Positions 1-9,246 of a DNA stretch of 64,000 nt are shown here, piece after piece (position 1 is the stretch's first letter; each line of letters opens with the position of its first letter). This stretch comes from Nesterenkonia haasae (GTDB lineage: Bacteria; Actinomycetota; Actinomycetes; Actinomycetales; Micrococcaceae). The notes under the pieces are model-generated. The model was not told where the DNA came from. It saw nothing but the letters and a program-made list of their open reading frames with translations, and searched no databases. Location: positions 1 through 64,000 of the forward strand of contig NZ_VFIE01000017.1 in assembly GCF_010119385.1 (NCBI RefSeq), given 5' to 3'. The translations under genes were made by a program, and so were the position numbers.

Positions 1-365
1 TCCGTGATGGGACCTGTCAGGCCCCGGGGTGCACGGTGGCCGCGCAGTGTTGCGATATCGACCATCAACACCCCTGGCATGACGGGGGCGAGACCACAGC
101 AAGCAATTTGTGGGCGCTGTGCCGGAGGCATCACCGGATGAAATCCCACGGCCACCTGACCCCACCCACACCAGAAGACAAGCACAAGGCGCACCCACCT
201 CAGCGAGGGAGCCCAGCTAAACTTCCATCAGGTAAGAGGCACCCCGACCGGGGCCAACACAGATCCCCGTCACGCCACCACCGACACCCACCAGCCCTGG
301 CCGAGCCTGCCCTGGGAAAACCCACCATGTTTTGGGCACCCAGCACCATACCCATCAAGTACTAA
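1..365 (+). CDS. HNH endonuclease, C-terminal part (runs in from before the window)
   Basis: The reading frame is open from position 3 and ends at a TAA at 363-365, so only the C-terminus is present. It shows a zinc-type HNH nuclease core: a CQAPGC cysteine pair, then CDIDHQHPW, an N in the middle and CRRHHRMKSHG at the end. This is the C-terminal signature of the abundant actinobacterial DUF222/HNH family (family knowledge). About 70 low-complexity, Pro/His-rich residues follow. The GTG at 36 lies inside the domain and is not a credible start. The biological role of this family is not established. Confidence 0.75.
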   Translation, partial: RDGTCQAPGCTVAAQCCDIDHQHPWHDGGETTASNLWALCRRHHRMKSHGHLTPPTPEDKHKAHPPQRGSPAKLPSGKRHPDRGQHRSPSRHHRHPPALAEPALGKPTMFWAPSTIPIKY

Positions 366-423
366 CAGGCACCCGCAGGGGAGCCGGGAGGGAGAGCGCC
401 TCCCGGCAAAGAAATGTGCTCTG

Positions 424-1560
424 TTAGAGGTGTCGTTCGTCTGGGCCGTTGTACTCGCTCAGTGGGCGGATGAGGGCGTTGTTCGCCCGCTGTTCCATGA
501 TGTGCGCGGTCCACCCCGTGATGCGCGAAGCGATAAACAGAGGAGTGAACATCTCCGTGTCGAAGCCCATCAGGTGATATGTGGGACCAGCCGGGTAGTC
601 GAGGTTGGGTTTGATGCCCTTAGCCTCATCCATGGCCGTCTCCAAACCGTCATAGAGACCCATGAGTTCACCGCGGCCATAGTGCTCCACCATGGCATCC
701 AGCGCTTCCTTCATCGTCGGCACACGGGAATCGCCATGCTTGTACACTCGGTGTCCGAAGCCCATGACCTTGCGCTTCTCAGCCAAGGCGTTCTCCATCC
801 AGGCCTTTGAACGCGCGGCAGCTTCCTCGCGAGTCTCCTCCTTGCGGATCCCGATTTCCTCGAAAGTGTGCATCACCGCCTCATTGGCCCCACCGTGCAG
901 CGAACCCTTCAGTGCGCCGATAGCTGCCGTCACTGCAGAGTGCAGATCCGCCAACGTCGAGGTGACTACCCGAGCAGTGAACGTCGAGGCGTTGAAAGAA
1001 TGCTCCGCATACAAAACCATCGACACGCGGAAGGCATCCACCACCTCTTCAGGTGCTTCCTCACCAAAGGTCATCCACAAGAAGTTCTGCGAATAGTCCA
1101 AGTCATCGCGAGGCTCCACCAGCTCCTGGCCCCGTCGACGCCGCTGGTCATAGGCGACAACCGCAGGGAAAGCCGCAAATAACTTCTTAGCCTTCAGCAA
1201 CTCAGTAGCACGGTCGGAGTTCTCCGAATCCGGATCGTTCGCGCCCATCACCGACACCGCAGTGCGCCCCACGTCCATGGGGTGGCAATCAGTCGGCAAC
1301 AGATCAATAGCCTGGCGCACATTCGGCTCCAATGCCCGGTGACTACGCTCAAACTCGACGAACTCCTTCAGCTCATCCTCGCTTGGCAGATCCCCATTCC
1401 ACAACAGCAGAGCGACCGCCTCAAAGTTCAGCTCAGCGGCCAGCTGCTGCACCGGGTAACCCTGGTAGAGCAAAGAGTTCGTCTCCGGATTCACCTTAGA
1501 GACAGCCGTATAGTCGGCTACGACGCCGGCTAGTCCCTTATACACAGTGGTCTCAGTCAT
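424..1560 (-). CDS. prpC: 2-methylcitrate synthase / citrate synthase
   Basis: A 378-residue citrate-synthase-fold protein expected to condense propionyl-CoA with oxaloacetate to 2-methylcitrate, the first step of the methylcitrate cycle. Visible family motifs are HSFNASTFTARV (about 188-199), SLHGGANEAV (about 220-229) and GFGHRVYKHGDSR (about 268-280) with catalytic His residues, and an Arg-rich end near EQRANNALIRP. The length is normal for the short bacterial PrpC type. It is the last gene of the minus-strand prpD-prpB-prpC operon and overlaps prpB by 4 bases, so translation is coupled. The 2-methylcitrate assignment over plain citrate synthase rests on the operon. Cytoplasmic. Confidence 0.93.
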   Translation of the reverse strand: MTETTVYKGLAGVVADYTAVSKVNPETNSLLYQGYPVQQLAAELNFEAVALLLWNGDLPSEDELKEFVEFERSHRALEPNVRQAIDLLPTDCHPMDVGRTAVSVMGANDPDSENSDRATELLKAKKLFAAFPAVVAYDQRRRRGQELVEPRDDLDYSQNFLWMTFGEEAPEEVVDAFRVSMVLYAEHSFNASTFTARVVTSTLADLHSAVTAAIGALKGSLHGGANEAVMHTFEEIGIRKEETREEAAARSKAWMENALAEKRKVMGFGHRVYKHGDSRVPTMKEALDAMVEHYGRGELMGLYDGLETAMDEAKGIKPNLDYPAGPTYHLMGFDTEMFTPLFIASRITGWTAHIMEQRANNALIRPLSEYNGPDERHL

Positions 1561-2483
1561 CCTTGGGCTCCTTCATCATTAAAACGTTCCGGCACATCGA
1601 AGTCGAAGATCCCGGCATCAAAGCTGCTGTAGGACTCATAGTCCACCAGCTCGTAGAGCCGTGCACGAGTCATCATCTCCTGTACCGCGGGTTCTTGGGT
1701 ACCCTCTGCAGCGAGTGTGTCCAACGTGCGCTCAACTGCTCCCATAGCAGAGCGCAGTGACGTCACCGGATAGATGATCAGTGCCACCCCCGCGGACGCC
1801 AGCTGATCACGAGTGAACAGTTCAGACTTGCCGAACTCGGTCATGTTCGCCAGAACCGGCACATCCACCGCCCTGCACATGGCCTCGAATTCGCTCAGAT
1901 CCTTCATCGCCTCCGGGAAGATCGCGTCAGCACCGGCGGCCACGAGGGCCTTTGCGCGGTCCACCGCCGCGTCCAAGCCGTCGGCCGCGCGAAGATCAGT
2001 CCGCGCCATGATCAGGAAATTCTCGTCCCGCCGGGCTGCAGCCGCTGCGCGGACCCGCTTGCTCGCAGTCTCCGCATCCACGGTGGCTTTGCCGTCCAAA
2101 TGGCCGCAACGCTTTGGGTTGACCTGATCCTCAATATGGCAGCCGGCCAAACCCGCGTTCTCCAACTCATGAATGGTCCGCGCCACGTTCATCGGCTCGC
2201 CAAATCCCGTGTCCGCATCGGCAATCGTCGGCAGATCCGACATTCTGGCGATCTGCCCAGCCCGCTGCGCAACCTCCGTCAGTGTGGTCAGTCCAATATC
2301 CGGCAGACCCAGCTCATTGGCCAACACCGCCCCGGAAACATACAGGCCGTCGAACCCCTTCTCCTGAATGAGCGGGGCGCTCAGCGGAGTGAAGGTACCC
2401 GGAAACTGGCGGGCAGCCCCGGGTGTAAGGATCTGTCGCAGATGGGCGCGCTTCTGCTCAGGTGTGGTCTTCGCGTACAACAT
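1557..2483 (-). CDS. prpB: Methylisocitrate lyase
   Basis: A 308-residue member of the isocitrate lyase/PEP mutase superfamily. It cleaves 2-methylisocitrate to pyruvate and succinate, the last step of the methylcitrate cycle. Visible motifs are the TIADADTGFGEP metal-binding segment (about 86-97), the catalytic PKRCGHLDGK loop (about 123-132) with the nucleophilic Cys, and ARTDLRAADGLD (about 160-171). The KRCGH loop and the length fit PrpB rather than the much longer AceA. Its start overlaps the prpD stop by one base (TGATG) and its end overlaps prpC by 4 bases. Confidence 0.94.
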   Translation of the reverse strand: MLYAKTTPEQKRAHLRQILTPGAARQFPGTFTPLSAPLIQEKGFDGLYVSGAVLANELGLPDIGLTTLTEVAQRAGQIARMSDLPTIADADTGFGEPMNVARTIHELENAGLAGCHIEDQVNPKRCGHLDGKATVDAETASKRVRAAAAARRDENFLIMARTDLRAADGLDAAVDRAKALVAAGADAIFPEAMKDLSEFEAMCRAVDVPVLANMTEFGKSELFTRDQLASAGVALIIYPVTSLRSAMGAVERTLDTLAAEGTQEPAVQEMMTRARLYELVDYESYSSFDAGIFDFDVPERFNDEGAQG

Positions 2484-4000
2484 CAGAACAACCCCTTGGG
2501 GGAGGCAGCGAGGTCAACGACGCCGCCAGCAGCCTCAATATTGAGCCCCACCAGTTCATCGGCGGTGAGTTGGGGCAGTCGCTGCGCAGTTTCCAGGAAA
2601 CGGTCGGCCTCGGCGTCGTCGATGATGCCGGCAGCCAGGGAGCGGAACTTGGCAATGTACTGCTCACGGGCGAATGGCCTGGCACCCAGTGGGTGGGCAT
2701 CCGCCACAGCGATCTCGTCGGTGATGGTGCGTCCGTCTGTCATGCGAATCTCTACAGAACCGCCGAATGCCTTTTCCGAAATGTCCAGCGAGTGATAGCG
2801 GCGGGTCCACTCCGGGTCCTCCTCAGTGGTGACCTTGTGCCACAGCTCCACAGTGTCTGGGCGTCCGGCGCGTTCGGGTGCGTAGGACTCCCCGTGGTGC
2901 CAGCTGCCGTCCTGCAGTGCCACCGTGAAGATGTACGGAATGGAGTGGTCCAGAGTCTCACGAGACGCCGTGGGATCGTACTTCTGGGGGTCGTTGGCCC
3001 CGGAGCCGATCACATAGTGAGTGTGGTGGCTGGTGCGGATCAGCACCGATTCCACATTGGCCGGGTCAGTGACCTCAGGATGTTCGTGGTGGAGCTTCCT
3101 CGCCAGGTCAATCCATGCCTGGGCCTGGTACTCGGCGGAGTGTTCCTTGGTGTAGGTGTCCAAAATTGCTCGCTTCGCCTCACCGGGTGCAGGCAGCGGG
3201 ACCGTGTACTCGGCGTCCGGGCCATCCAGGATCCACGCGATGACCCCATCTTCACCTTCGTAGATCGGCACTGGTGATGTTTGGCCGCGCATGGCACGGT
3301 CAACGGCCTCCACCGCCATTTTCCCGGCGAAAGCGGGGGCGTGGGCCTTCCAGGTGGAGATTTCACCCTTGCGTGACTGGCGGGTGGCCGTAGTGGTGTG
3401 CAGAGCCTGACCCACCGCCTGGAAGATCGTCTCAGTGTCGAGCCCCAGCAAAGTGCCGATGCCAGCTGCTGCCGAGGGGCCCAGGTGGGCCACATGGTCA
3501 ATCTTGTGCTTGTGCAGGCAGATTGCCTTGACCAGATCCACTTGGATTTCGTAACCGGTGGCCAGACCGCGGATGACATCAGCACCGGTCCGTCCCGTGT
3601 GCTGCGCCACGGCGAGAATCGGCGGGATGTTGTCGCCCGGGTGGGAGTAGTCCGCGGCCAGGAAGGTGTCATGGAAGTCCAGTTCGCGCACTGCTACGCC
3701 GTTGGCCCACGCTGCCCACTCAGGGGAGGACCGCTGGTTGATGCCGAAGATGGAGGCGCCTGTGCCGTTGGCGGAGACCGGGTGGTCCAGGGCCTGGGCG
3801 CGAGCGGAGACGATGGGCGCACGCACCAGGGAGGCAACCGCCACGGAGGCGTTGTCGATGACCCGGTTGATGACCATCTCGGTGACATCGTCCTCAACGG
3901 CCACCTCGTCTACGGCGACCTGGGCGATCTTGTAGGCCAGTTGGTCTTCTCGGGCCAGATTGTCCTTGCTGGGGTGGACCCGGACGTTGTGTTCGATCAT
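2483..4000 (-). CDS. prpD: 2-methylcitrate dehydratase (MmgE/PrpD family)
   Basis: A 505-residue MmgE/PrpD-family protein that dehydrates 2-methylcitrate to 2-methyl-cis-aconitate. The ATG at 4000 is chosen because the conserved region begins soon after it ([17 protein letters not shown]) and an AGAGGA box lies about 12 bases upstream; the open frame extends to 4117 but that stretch overlaps the regulator gene and looks non-coding. Features include [20 protein letters not shown] (about 66-85) and the [14 protein letters not shown] segment typical of PrpD. First structural gene of the prpDBC operon, 16 bases after the GntR-type regulator, so all four may be cotranscribed. Confidence 0.93.
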   Translation of the reverse strand: MIEHNVRVHPSKDNLAREDQLAYKIAQVAVDEVAVEDDVTEMVINRVIDNASVAVASLVRAPIVSARAQALDHPVSANGTGASIFGINQRSSPEWAAWANGVAVRELDFHDTFLAADYSHPGDNIPPILAVAQHTGRTGADVIRGLATGYEIQVDLVKAICLHKHKIDHVAHLGPSAAAGIGTLLGLDTETIFQAVGQALHTTTATRQSRKGEISTWKAHAPAFAGKMAVEAVDRAMRGQTSPVPIYEGEDGVIAWILDGPDAEYTVPLPAPGEAKRAILDTYTKEHSAEYQAQAWIDLARKLHHEHPEVTDPANVESVLIRTSHHTHYVIGSGANDPQKYDPTASRETLDHSIPYIFTVALQDGSWHHGESYAPERAGRPDTVELWHKVTTEEDPEWTRRYHSLDISEKAFGGSVEIRMTDGRTITDEIAVADAHPLGARPFAREQYIAKFRSLAAGIIDDAEADRFLETAQRLPQLTADELVGLNIEAAGGVVDLAASPKGLF

Positions 4001-4016
4001 GGGGTGAGGTGTCCTC

Positions 4017-4658
4017 TCATGGTGACGGTACCGGTTCTGTACGGCGCAGTTCGGAAATATAAGCCAGGCTTCGGCGCAGGTGGAGACTTGTGGCCGCTTC
4101 GGCCATCTGGGGGTCACCAGAAGCGATGCCCAAACAAATGTCGCGGTGCTCAGCGGCAGATTCGGCGAGTCGCTGCGGTTGGTCCTTGGCTAGGCGTCGC
4201 ACCCGAATCAGGTGCACGCGGAGGTTGGCGAGCATCGTGCTTAGGTAGCGGTTACCCACCGAGGTGTCGATGGCCTCGTCCATTCGGGCTGCCAGTTTGT
4301 AGTGGCTTTCGGCCTCAGGTGCTTCTTGGGCGTGCCGGAACTCTTCGGCCAGGCCCGCGAACACCTCTGGCGTGCCGCGTTGGGCGGCCAGTCCCGCAGC
4401 CTGCGTCTCTAGGGGAATACGCACCTCGAAGAGCCGGTCGACGTCTTCAAGGGAGATGTCGCTGACTACAGTTCCGCGACCGGGCTGCTGAATGGCCAGC
4501 CCTGCTGCCACCAACCGGGAAAAGGCCTCCCTAATGGGAGTGCGGGAAACACCGAGCCGCTCAGACTGCCCCACCTCACCCAAGACCGTCCCCGGGGCCA
4601 GACGACCCTCGAGGATCTCATCCTGCAGCGCCGTGTAGGCCGCGTCACTTGCTCGCAT
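4017..4658 (-). CDS. GntR-family (FCD subfamily) regulator of the prp genes
   Basis: A 213-residue protein with an N-terminal winged helix-turn-helix (about 6-70; [17 protein letters not shown] is the recognition region) and a C-terminal all-helical FCD ligand domain (about 80-205) with Asp/His residues at [19 protein letters not shown] and EHRDICLGI. Such regulators usually bind a small organic acid and repress neighbouring catabolic genes. It heads the prpDBC operon and is divergent from prpE. Two TGTATACA palindromes in the intergenic region are good operator candidates. The effector is likely a propionate-pathway intermediate (inference). Confidence 0.88.
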   Translation of the reverse strand: MRASDAAYTALQDEILEGRLAPGTVLGEVGQSERLGVSRTPIREAFSRLVAAGLAIQQPGRGTVVSDISLEDVDRLFEVRIPLETQAAGLAAQRGTPEVFAGLAEEFRHAQEAPEAESHYKLAARMDEAIDTSVGNRYLSTMLANLRVHLIRVRRLAKDQPQRLAESAAEHRDICLGIASGDPQMAEAATSLHLRRSLAYISELRRTEPVPSP

Positions 4659-4666
4659 ATCTCAAG

Positions 4667-4674
4667 TGTATACA
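4667..4674. promoter_or_regulatory. Candidate operator 1 of the prp regulator
   Basis: The perfect palindrome TGTATACA sits 9 bases upstream of the regulator start, inside a longer AGTGTATACAACT. The same 8-mer recurs at 4741-4748. FCD-type GntR regulators typically bind short GT-N-AC palindromes, so autoregulation is likely. Confidence 0.55.
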
Positions 4675-4740
4675 ACTAGAGCTTATCTGAGCACCCCGGC
4701 CCACGAAATCTGCACTATTTGAGGTCACTCTGAGGTTTTC

Positions 4741-4748
4741 TGTATACA
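4741..4748. promoter_or_regulatory. Candidate operator 2 of the prp regulator
   Basis: Second TGTATACA palindrome, 70 bases upstream of the prpE start, in the only intergenic space between the divergent prp units. A degenerate relative (GCGGATACAC) follows at about 4761. A pair of matching palindromes fits dual control of both directions. Confidence 0.55.
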
Positions 4749-4817
4749 CCGTGAAGTGTGGCGGATACACTAACAGTGACTGACGCCACATCACTGCCGC
4801 TGTGCGAAGGAGCTCCC

Positions 4818-6737
4818 ATGTCCCCATCCCGTCCCTCCGCTTCCTATCGTGAGACTCACCGCAGATCGATCACCGAGCCTGAAGGCTTCTGGCTAGAGGC
4901 CGCGGCCGGGCTCGAATGGGAGAGCTTTCCCACCACGGCAGTGGATGACTCGGCGGCCCCGCTCTACCGGTGGTTCCCCGACGGCAAACTCAACATCACT
5001 CGCAATGCCCTGGACCGCCACATCGAGGCCGGCAATGCTGACCGAACAGCGTTGATTTACGACTCTGCGGTGACGGAGAACTCCCGCAGCTACACCTATG
5101 CCGAGCTCTTGGATGAAGTCGCCGCCGCCGCCGGCGCGCTGCAAGCGCTTGGCGTTGGCTCAGGGGACCGGGTTCTGCTCTACATGCCGATGATCCCCCA
5201 AGCGGTCATCTCAATGCTTGCCTGCGCCCGCTTAGGTGCGGTCCATTCCGTGGTATTCGGAGGATTCGCCGCCAAAGAGATCGCAGCTCGGATCGACGAC
5301 GCCGCCCCAGACACCATCATCACCGCCACAGGTGGCATGGAGCCCTCCCGACGCATCGAATATCTGCCAAAAGTGGCAGACGCAGTCGAGCGCGCTCAGC
5401 ACCAGGTCCGCGACGTCGTCGTCGTTCACCGTGAGGGGTTCGAGTCCAGTGTGGAGGAGGTCTCCGCGCAGACTGAAGCTGCGTGGCATGACTGGGATAC
5501 GGTGACGGCGCAGGCTGAACCCGCCGGGGCCGTCAGTGTGGAGGCGACTCACCCGCTCTATGTGCTCTACACCTCCGGGACCACAGGCAAACCCAAGGGC
5601 GTGGTGCGGGACCAGGGCGGGACTGCGGTGGCGCTGAATTGGTCAGTTCCGGCGATCTTTGATGTCGGGCCGGGCCAGACCATGCTCACCGCCTCAGACG
5701 TCGGCTGGGTCGTGGGACATTCCTATATCGTCTATGGGCCGCTCTTGGCCGGCGCCACCAGTGTGCTCTATGAGGGCAAACCCGTCGGCACCCCCGATGC
5801 AGGCGCGTTCTGGCGGATGGTCGAGCAGCACCGGATCACCTCCCTCTTCACCGCACCGACCGCACTGCGCGCCATCCGCAAGGCGGACCCGGAGGCCTCA
5901 GCAGTGGGTGAGTATGACATCTCCAGCCTGAAGTATCTCTTTTCTGCAGGGGAGCGGCTGGACCCTGAGACGCAGCGGTGGATCGGTCAGGCGCTCAACG
6001 TGCCGGTGATCGACAATTGGTGGCAGACCGAGACCGGCTGGCCGATCGCCGCAAACCCGGTGGGTATTGAGCAGCTTCAGGTTAAAGAGGGTTCCGCGAC
6101 CCTGCCCATGGTCGGTTATGACATCGCGGTCCTCGACCCGCTCGGAGAGCCGCTGCCCGCCGGCCAGGAGGGCAATATCGCCATCAAACTGCCGCTTCCT
6201 CCGGGGACCCTCTACTCCCTATGGGGTGATGACGCCCGGTACGTCGAGTCCTACCTCAGCGCATTCGACGGTTACTACACCACCGGAGACTCCGGTTACC
6301 TCGACCAAGACGGCTACCTCTTTGTCATGGGCCGCACCGACGACGTCATCAACGTCTCCGGTCATCGGCTCTCCACCGGTGAGATCGAGGCCGCGGTCGC
6401 GGAACACCCAGCTGTTGCCGAATGCGCGGTGATTGGATTGGCTGATGAGCTCAAAGGACAGCGCCCCGCAGGCTTCCTGGTGCTGAAGACCGGCGTGGAC
6501 ATCACCGAGGACCAGTTGCGTGAGGAGCTGGTCGCCCATGTGCGCTCAAGCATCGGTCCAGTGGCCGATTTCAAGGAGGTCGCGGTGGTGCCTGCCCTGC
6601 CGAAAACCCGTTCCGGGAAGATCCTGCGCAAGACCATGCGGCAGATCGCCGACGGTAAGGACTACATCGTGCCATCGACTATTGAGGACGCTGGGGTGAT
6701 CGAGGATCTCCTCCCTGTGCTGCGCAGAAACCTGTAG
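4818..6737 (+). CDS. prpE: Propionyl-CoA synthetase (acetyl-CoA synthetase-like)
   Basis: A 639-residue ANL-superfamily ligase that activates propionate with ATP and CoA. The start ATG at 4818 is preceded by AAGGAG at 4807-4812; a GTG at 4758 in the same frame lacks such a site. Visible parts: LYTSGTTGKPKGVVRDQGG (P-loop, PrpE-like wording, about 253-271), NWWQTETGWP (A5, about 410), YYTTGDSGYLDQDGY (about 495-509), GRTDDVINVSGHRLSTGEIE (hinge) and the C-terminal PKTRSGKILRKTM carrying the acetylatable Lys. Divergent from the prp operon; supplies propionyl-CoA to PrpC. Confidence 0.92.
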   Translation: MSPSRPSASYRETHRRSITEPEGFWLEAAAGLEWESFPTTAVDDSAAPLYRWFPDGKLNITRNALDRHIEAGNADRTALIYDSAVTENSRSYTYAELLDEVAAAAGALQALGVGSGDRVLLYMPMIPQAVISMLACARLGAVHSVVFGGFAAKEIAARIDDAAPDTIITATGGMEPSRRIEYLPKVADAVERAQHQVRDVVVVHREGFESSVEEVSAQTEAAWHDWDTVTAQAEPAGAVSVEATHPLYVLYTSGTTGKPKGVVRDQGGTAVALNWSVPAIFDVGPGQTMLTASDVGWVVGHSYIVYGPLLAGATSVLYEGKPVGTPDAGAFWRMVEQHRITSLFTAPTALRAIRKADPEASAVGEYDISSLKYLFSAGERLDPETQRWIGQALNVPVIDNWWQTETGWPIAANPVGIEQLQVKEGSATLPMVGYDIAVLDPLGEPLPAGQEGNIAIKLPLPPGTLYSLWGDDARYVESYLSAFDGYYTTGDSGYLDQDGYLFVMGRTDDVINVSGHRLSTGEIEAAVAEHPAVAECAVIGLADELKGQRPAGFLVLKTGVDITEDQLREELVAHVRSSIGPVADFKEVAVVPALPKTRSGKILRKTMRQIADGKDYIVPSTIEDAGVIEDLLPVLRRNL

Positions 6738-6830
6738 GGGTTGAACCTGCACCTTGCTCGAAACACATCAGGCGGTAATCTGGTCTGGACATCGACAGCC
6801 GTCGCATCAGACCACACCGGAGGGCCGCAC

Positions 6831-7718
6831 GTGAACGCCGATCAGCCGCGAACGCTCTTCACCATCCAAGGTGAGGCGATCATCGGCCCTACCGGCCGTC
6901 CCAAACATGACTTCGCGGACCCCGAGCCGCTGGCAAGTCACGGCCCGGCACGAATCATTGCGATGGTCAACCAGAAGGGTGGGGTCGGCAAGACCACCTC
7001 AGCCATCAACCTTGCTGCAGCACTGGCCGAATACGGGCGCAAGGTCCTCATGGTGGACTTTGACCCTCAGGGTGCGCTGTCCGCGGGTTTCGGTGCCAAT
7101 CCGCACGACCTCGAAACCACCGTCTACAACGTGCTCATGGAGAAGGACATCACCATCCATGACGCCCTCGTCTCCACCCATGTGCCCGGCGTAGACCTGC
7201 TGCCAGCCAATATTGATCTCTCCGCCGCTGAGGTGCAGCTGGTGACCGAGGTCGGCCGCGAACAGGTTCTCCAACGCGCTCTGCGTCCGGTCCGCAACGA
7301 CTATGACGTCATCATTATCGACTGCCAGCCCTCACTGGGACTGCTGACAGTCAACGCGCTCACCGCCGCCCACGGGGTGCTCATTCCACTTGTGGCTGAG
7401 TTCTTTGCCCTGCGCGCGGTCGCACTGCTGAAGGACACCATTGAGAAAGTCCAGGATCGTATCAACCCGGACCTGGAGATCGACGGTGTGCTGGTGACCA
7501 TGGTGGATCTGCGTACAACTCACTCCAAGGAAGTCATCCAGCGGATCGTGGAGGCATTTGGAGAGAAGGTCTTCGAAACGGTCATCAAACGGTCAGTAAA
7601 ATTCCCCGACGCCACCGTGGCCGCAGAACCGATTACCAGCTATGCGGCTAAACATGAAGGCGCTAAGGCCTACCGCCAGCTGGCTCGCGAACTCATTGGC
7701 CGGGGATGCTCGCCGTAA
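6831..7718 (+). CDS. ParA-family chromosome-partitioning ATPase
   Basis: A 295-residue deviant-Walker ATPase. The P-loop NQKGGVGKTTSAINLAAALA (about 45-64), the Walker A' VDFDPQGALSAGFG (about 79-92) and IIIDCQPSLGLLTVNAL (about 159-175) are clear. The GTG at 6831, preceded by GGAGG, is the best start. In actinobacteria this second ParA homologue lies directly before scpAB and is thought to act in chromosome segregation; it is not the oriC-linked parAB pair. It overlaps scpA by 13 bases. Confidence 0.9.
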   Translation: MNADQPRTLFTIQGEAIIGPTGRPKHDFADPEPLASHGPARIIAMVNQKGGVGKTTSAINLAAALAEYGRKVLMVDFDPQGALSAGFGANPHDLETTVYNVLMEKDITIHDALVSTHVPGVDLLPANIDLSAAEVQLVTEVGREQVLQRALRPVRNDYDVIIIDCQPSLGLLTVNALTAAHGVLIPLVAEFFALRAVALLKDTIEKVQDRINPDLEIDGVLVTMVDLRTTHSKEVIQRIVEAFGEKVFETVIKRSVKFPDATVAAEPITSYAAKHEGAKAYRQLARELIGRGCSP

Positions 7719-8578
7719 GCACCGTCGACTCGGAATCTGAGACCGCATCCGGCTTCCAGGTGAGCGTGGACGGTTTCGACGGCCCGTTCGATCTGCTCCT
7801 GGGGCTCATCGCCAAGCGTCGGATGGACATCACCACTGTGGCTCTCGCCGAGGTGACCGATGAGTTCATCACATATGTGCGCACCCTGGACGCGGAGCGC
7901 GCGCTGGATGAGTCCTCCAATTTCGTGTTCGTAGCTGCCACTCTGCTGGATATGAAACTGGTGCAGCTGCTGCCCGGGTCTGAGGTTGAATCCGAAGAGG
8001 ACATCGCCGTCTTAGAGGCCCGGGACCTGCTCTTCGCCCGCTTGCTGCAGTTCAAGGCGTTCAAACAGATTGCTGAGCAGATGGGCGCGGCGGTGGAAAA
8101 CAACTCCGGCCGGTTCCCACGCCGCCCTGGAGCACACCCAGATATGGCGAACCTCCTGCCCGAACTGGTGTGGAAGACCACCCCGGAAGACCTCAAGGAC
8201 TTGGCCGAACGCGCCCTGCTGCGGCAGCAGATGGAACCAGACCATGTTGGTATGGATCACCTGCACACCCAGACCGTCAATATTCAGGCAGAGATGGCAG
8301 GGATGGCGCAGCAGCTCCGAAGCGCAGGCTCATGCCGGTTCCAGCAGCTGGTCGCGGGTGCGGAGAGCCGGCTGGTCGTGGTGGTGCGGTTCCTGGGCCT
8401 GCTGGAACTCTTCCGTGACCGGACCGTGGAGTTTGACCAGCAGGTGCCGCTGGGGGAGCTGATCATCAGCTGGGCAGGAGATCAGAACGACGACGCCGCC
8501 GCAGCGGCAATTGCCAGAGCAGCCGCGGAGTGGGACGCAGCGGAGACTCACGGTGCTGCGCAGGACGGTGGGCCATGA
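7706..8578 (+). CDS. scpA: Segregation and condensation protein A (kleisin of SMC)
   Basis: A 290-residue ScpA. The N-terminal FQVSVDGFDGPFDLLLGLIAKRRMDI (conserved FDGPLDLLL signature, about 12-37) and VALAEVTDEFITYV (about 40-53) are family hallmarks; the C-terminal winged helix carries VVVRFLGLLELFRDRTVEFDQ. It bridges SMC heads together with ScpB to compact the nucleoid. Its start lies inside the end of the ParA gene and its stop shares ATGA with scpB, so the three genes are translationally coupled. Confidence 0.93.
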   Translation: MLAVSTVDSESETASGFQVSVDGFDGPFDLLLGLIAKRRMDITTVALAEVTDEFITYVRTLDAERALDESSNFVFVAATLLDMKLVQLLPGSEVESEEDIAVLEARDLLFARLLQFKAFKQIAEQMGAAVENNSGRFPRRPGAHPDMANLLPELVWKTTPEDLKDLAERALLRQQMEPDHVGMDHLHTQTVNIQAEMAGMAQQLRSAGSCRFQQLVAGAESRLVVVVRFLGLLELFRDRTVEFDQQVPLGELIISWAGDQNDDAAAAAIARAAAEWDAAETHGAAQDGGP

Positions 8579-9198
8579 GCGAGTCCCATAGTCCCAACCC
8601 AGCCCTGGAGGAGGCGGACTCAGATCATCTGGTGTCCCATGGGGAGTATCTCGCCGCTCTGGAAGCAGTGCTGATGGTGACCGAAGAGCCGGTGACACCA
8701 GCGGAGCTGGCCGCCGCCGTTGACGTCCCCGAGCACCAGGTGGTGGTGCTGCTGGATCAACTGCGGGCTGAGGCTGATGGTGCAGCCGGAGGCAGACAGC
8801 GCGGCTATGAGTTGCGCGAGGTCGCTGGCGGCTGGCGGTACTACTCGCGGGCACGCTATGCCGAACAAGTCTCGGCGTTCGTCCTTGGCACCCAGACATC
8901 CAGGCTATCGGCCGCGGCACTGGAAACTCTCGCAGTCATCGCCTACCGACAGCCAGTGGCCCGGTCCGCGGTTTCCGCGATCCGCGGCGTCAATGTGGAT
9001 GGTGTGGTGCGCACCTTGGTCCAGCGCGGCCTGCTGGATACCGCAGGGCATGATCCGGTCACTGGAGCCACGCTATATGTCACCACATCACAGTTGCTGG
9101 AGCGGCTTGGCCTGGATTCACTGGCGGACCTGCCCCAGCTTTCACCCCACCTGCCAGGGGTCGAAGACCTTGGAGAGCATGACCGCCCGCCGGTATGA
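8575..9198 (+). CDS. scpB: Segregation and condensation protein B
   Basis: A 207-residue ScpB made of two winged-helix domains. Conserved pieces are ALEAVLMVTEEPVTPAELA (N-terminal wing), RGYELREVAGGWRYYSRARY and the strongly conserved LSAAALETLAVIAYRQPVARSAVSAIRGVNVDGVVRTLVQRGLL region (about 111-155). The ATG at 8575 overlaps the scpA stop (ATGA). It dimerises and binds ScpA in the SMC-ScpAB condensin complex. Confidence 0.93.
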   Translation: MSESHSPNPALEEADSDHLVSHGEYLAALEAVLMVTEEPVTPAELAAAVDVPEHQVVVLLDQLRAEADGAAGGRQRGYELREVAGGWRYYSRARYAEQVSAFVLGTQTSRLSAAALETLAVIAYRQPVARSAVSAIRGVNVDGVVRTLVQRGLLDTAGHDPVTGATLYVTTSQLLERLGLDSLADLPQLSPHLPGVEDLGEHDRPPV

Positions 9199-9246
9199 GG
9201 TTGCCGGGCGAATTCTGGGCCACTGCTGGACGGTAGGATTGTCCGC

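Noticed and set aside
3998-4117. Longer N-terminus of PrpD
   Set aside because: The extra 39 codons overlap the regulator gene and do not resemble the family; the ATG at 4000 has a better context.
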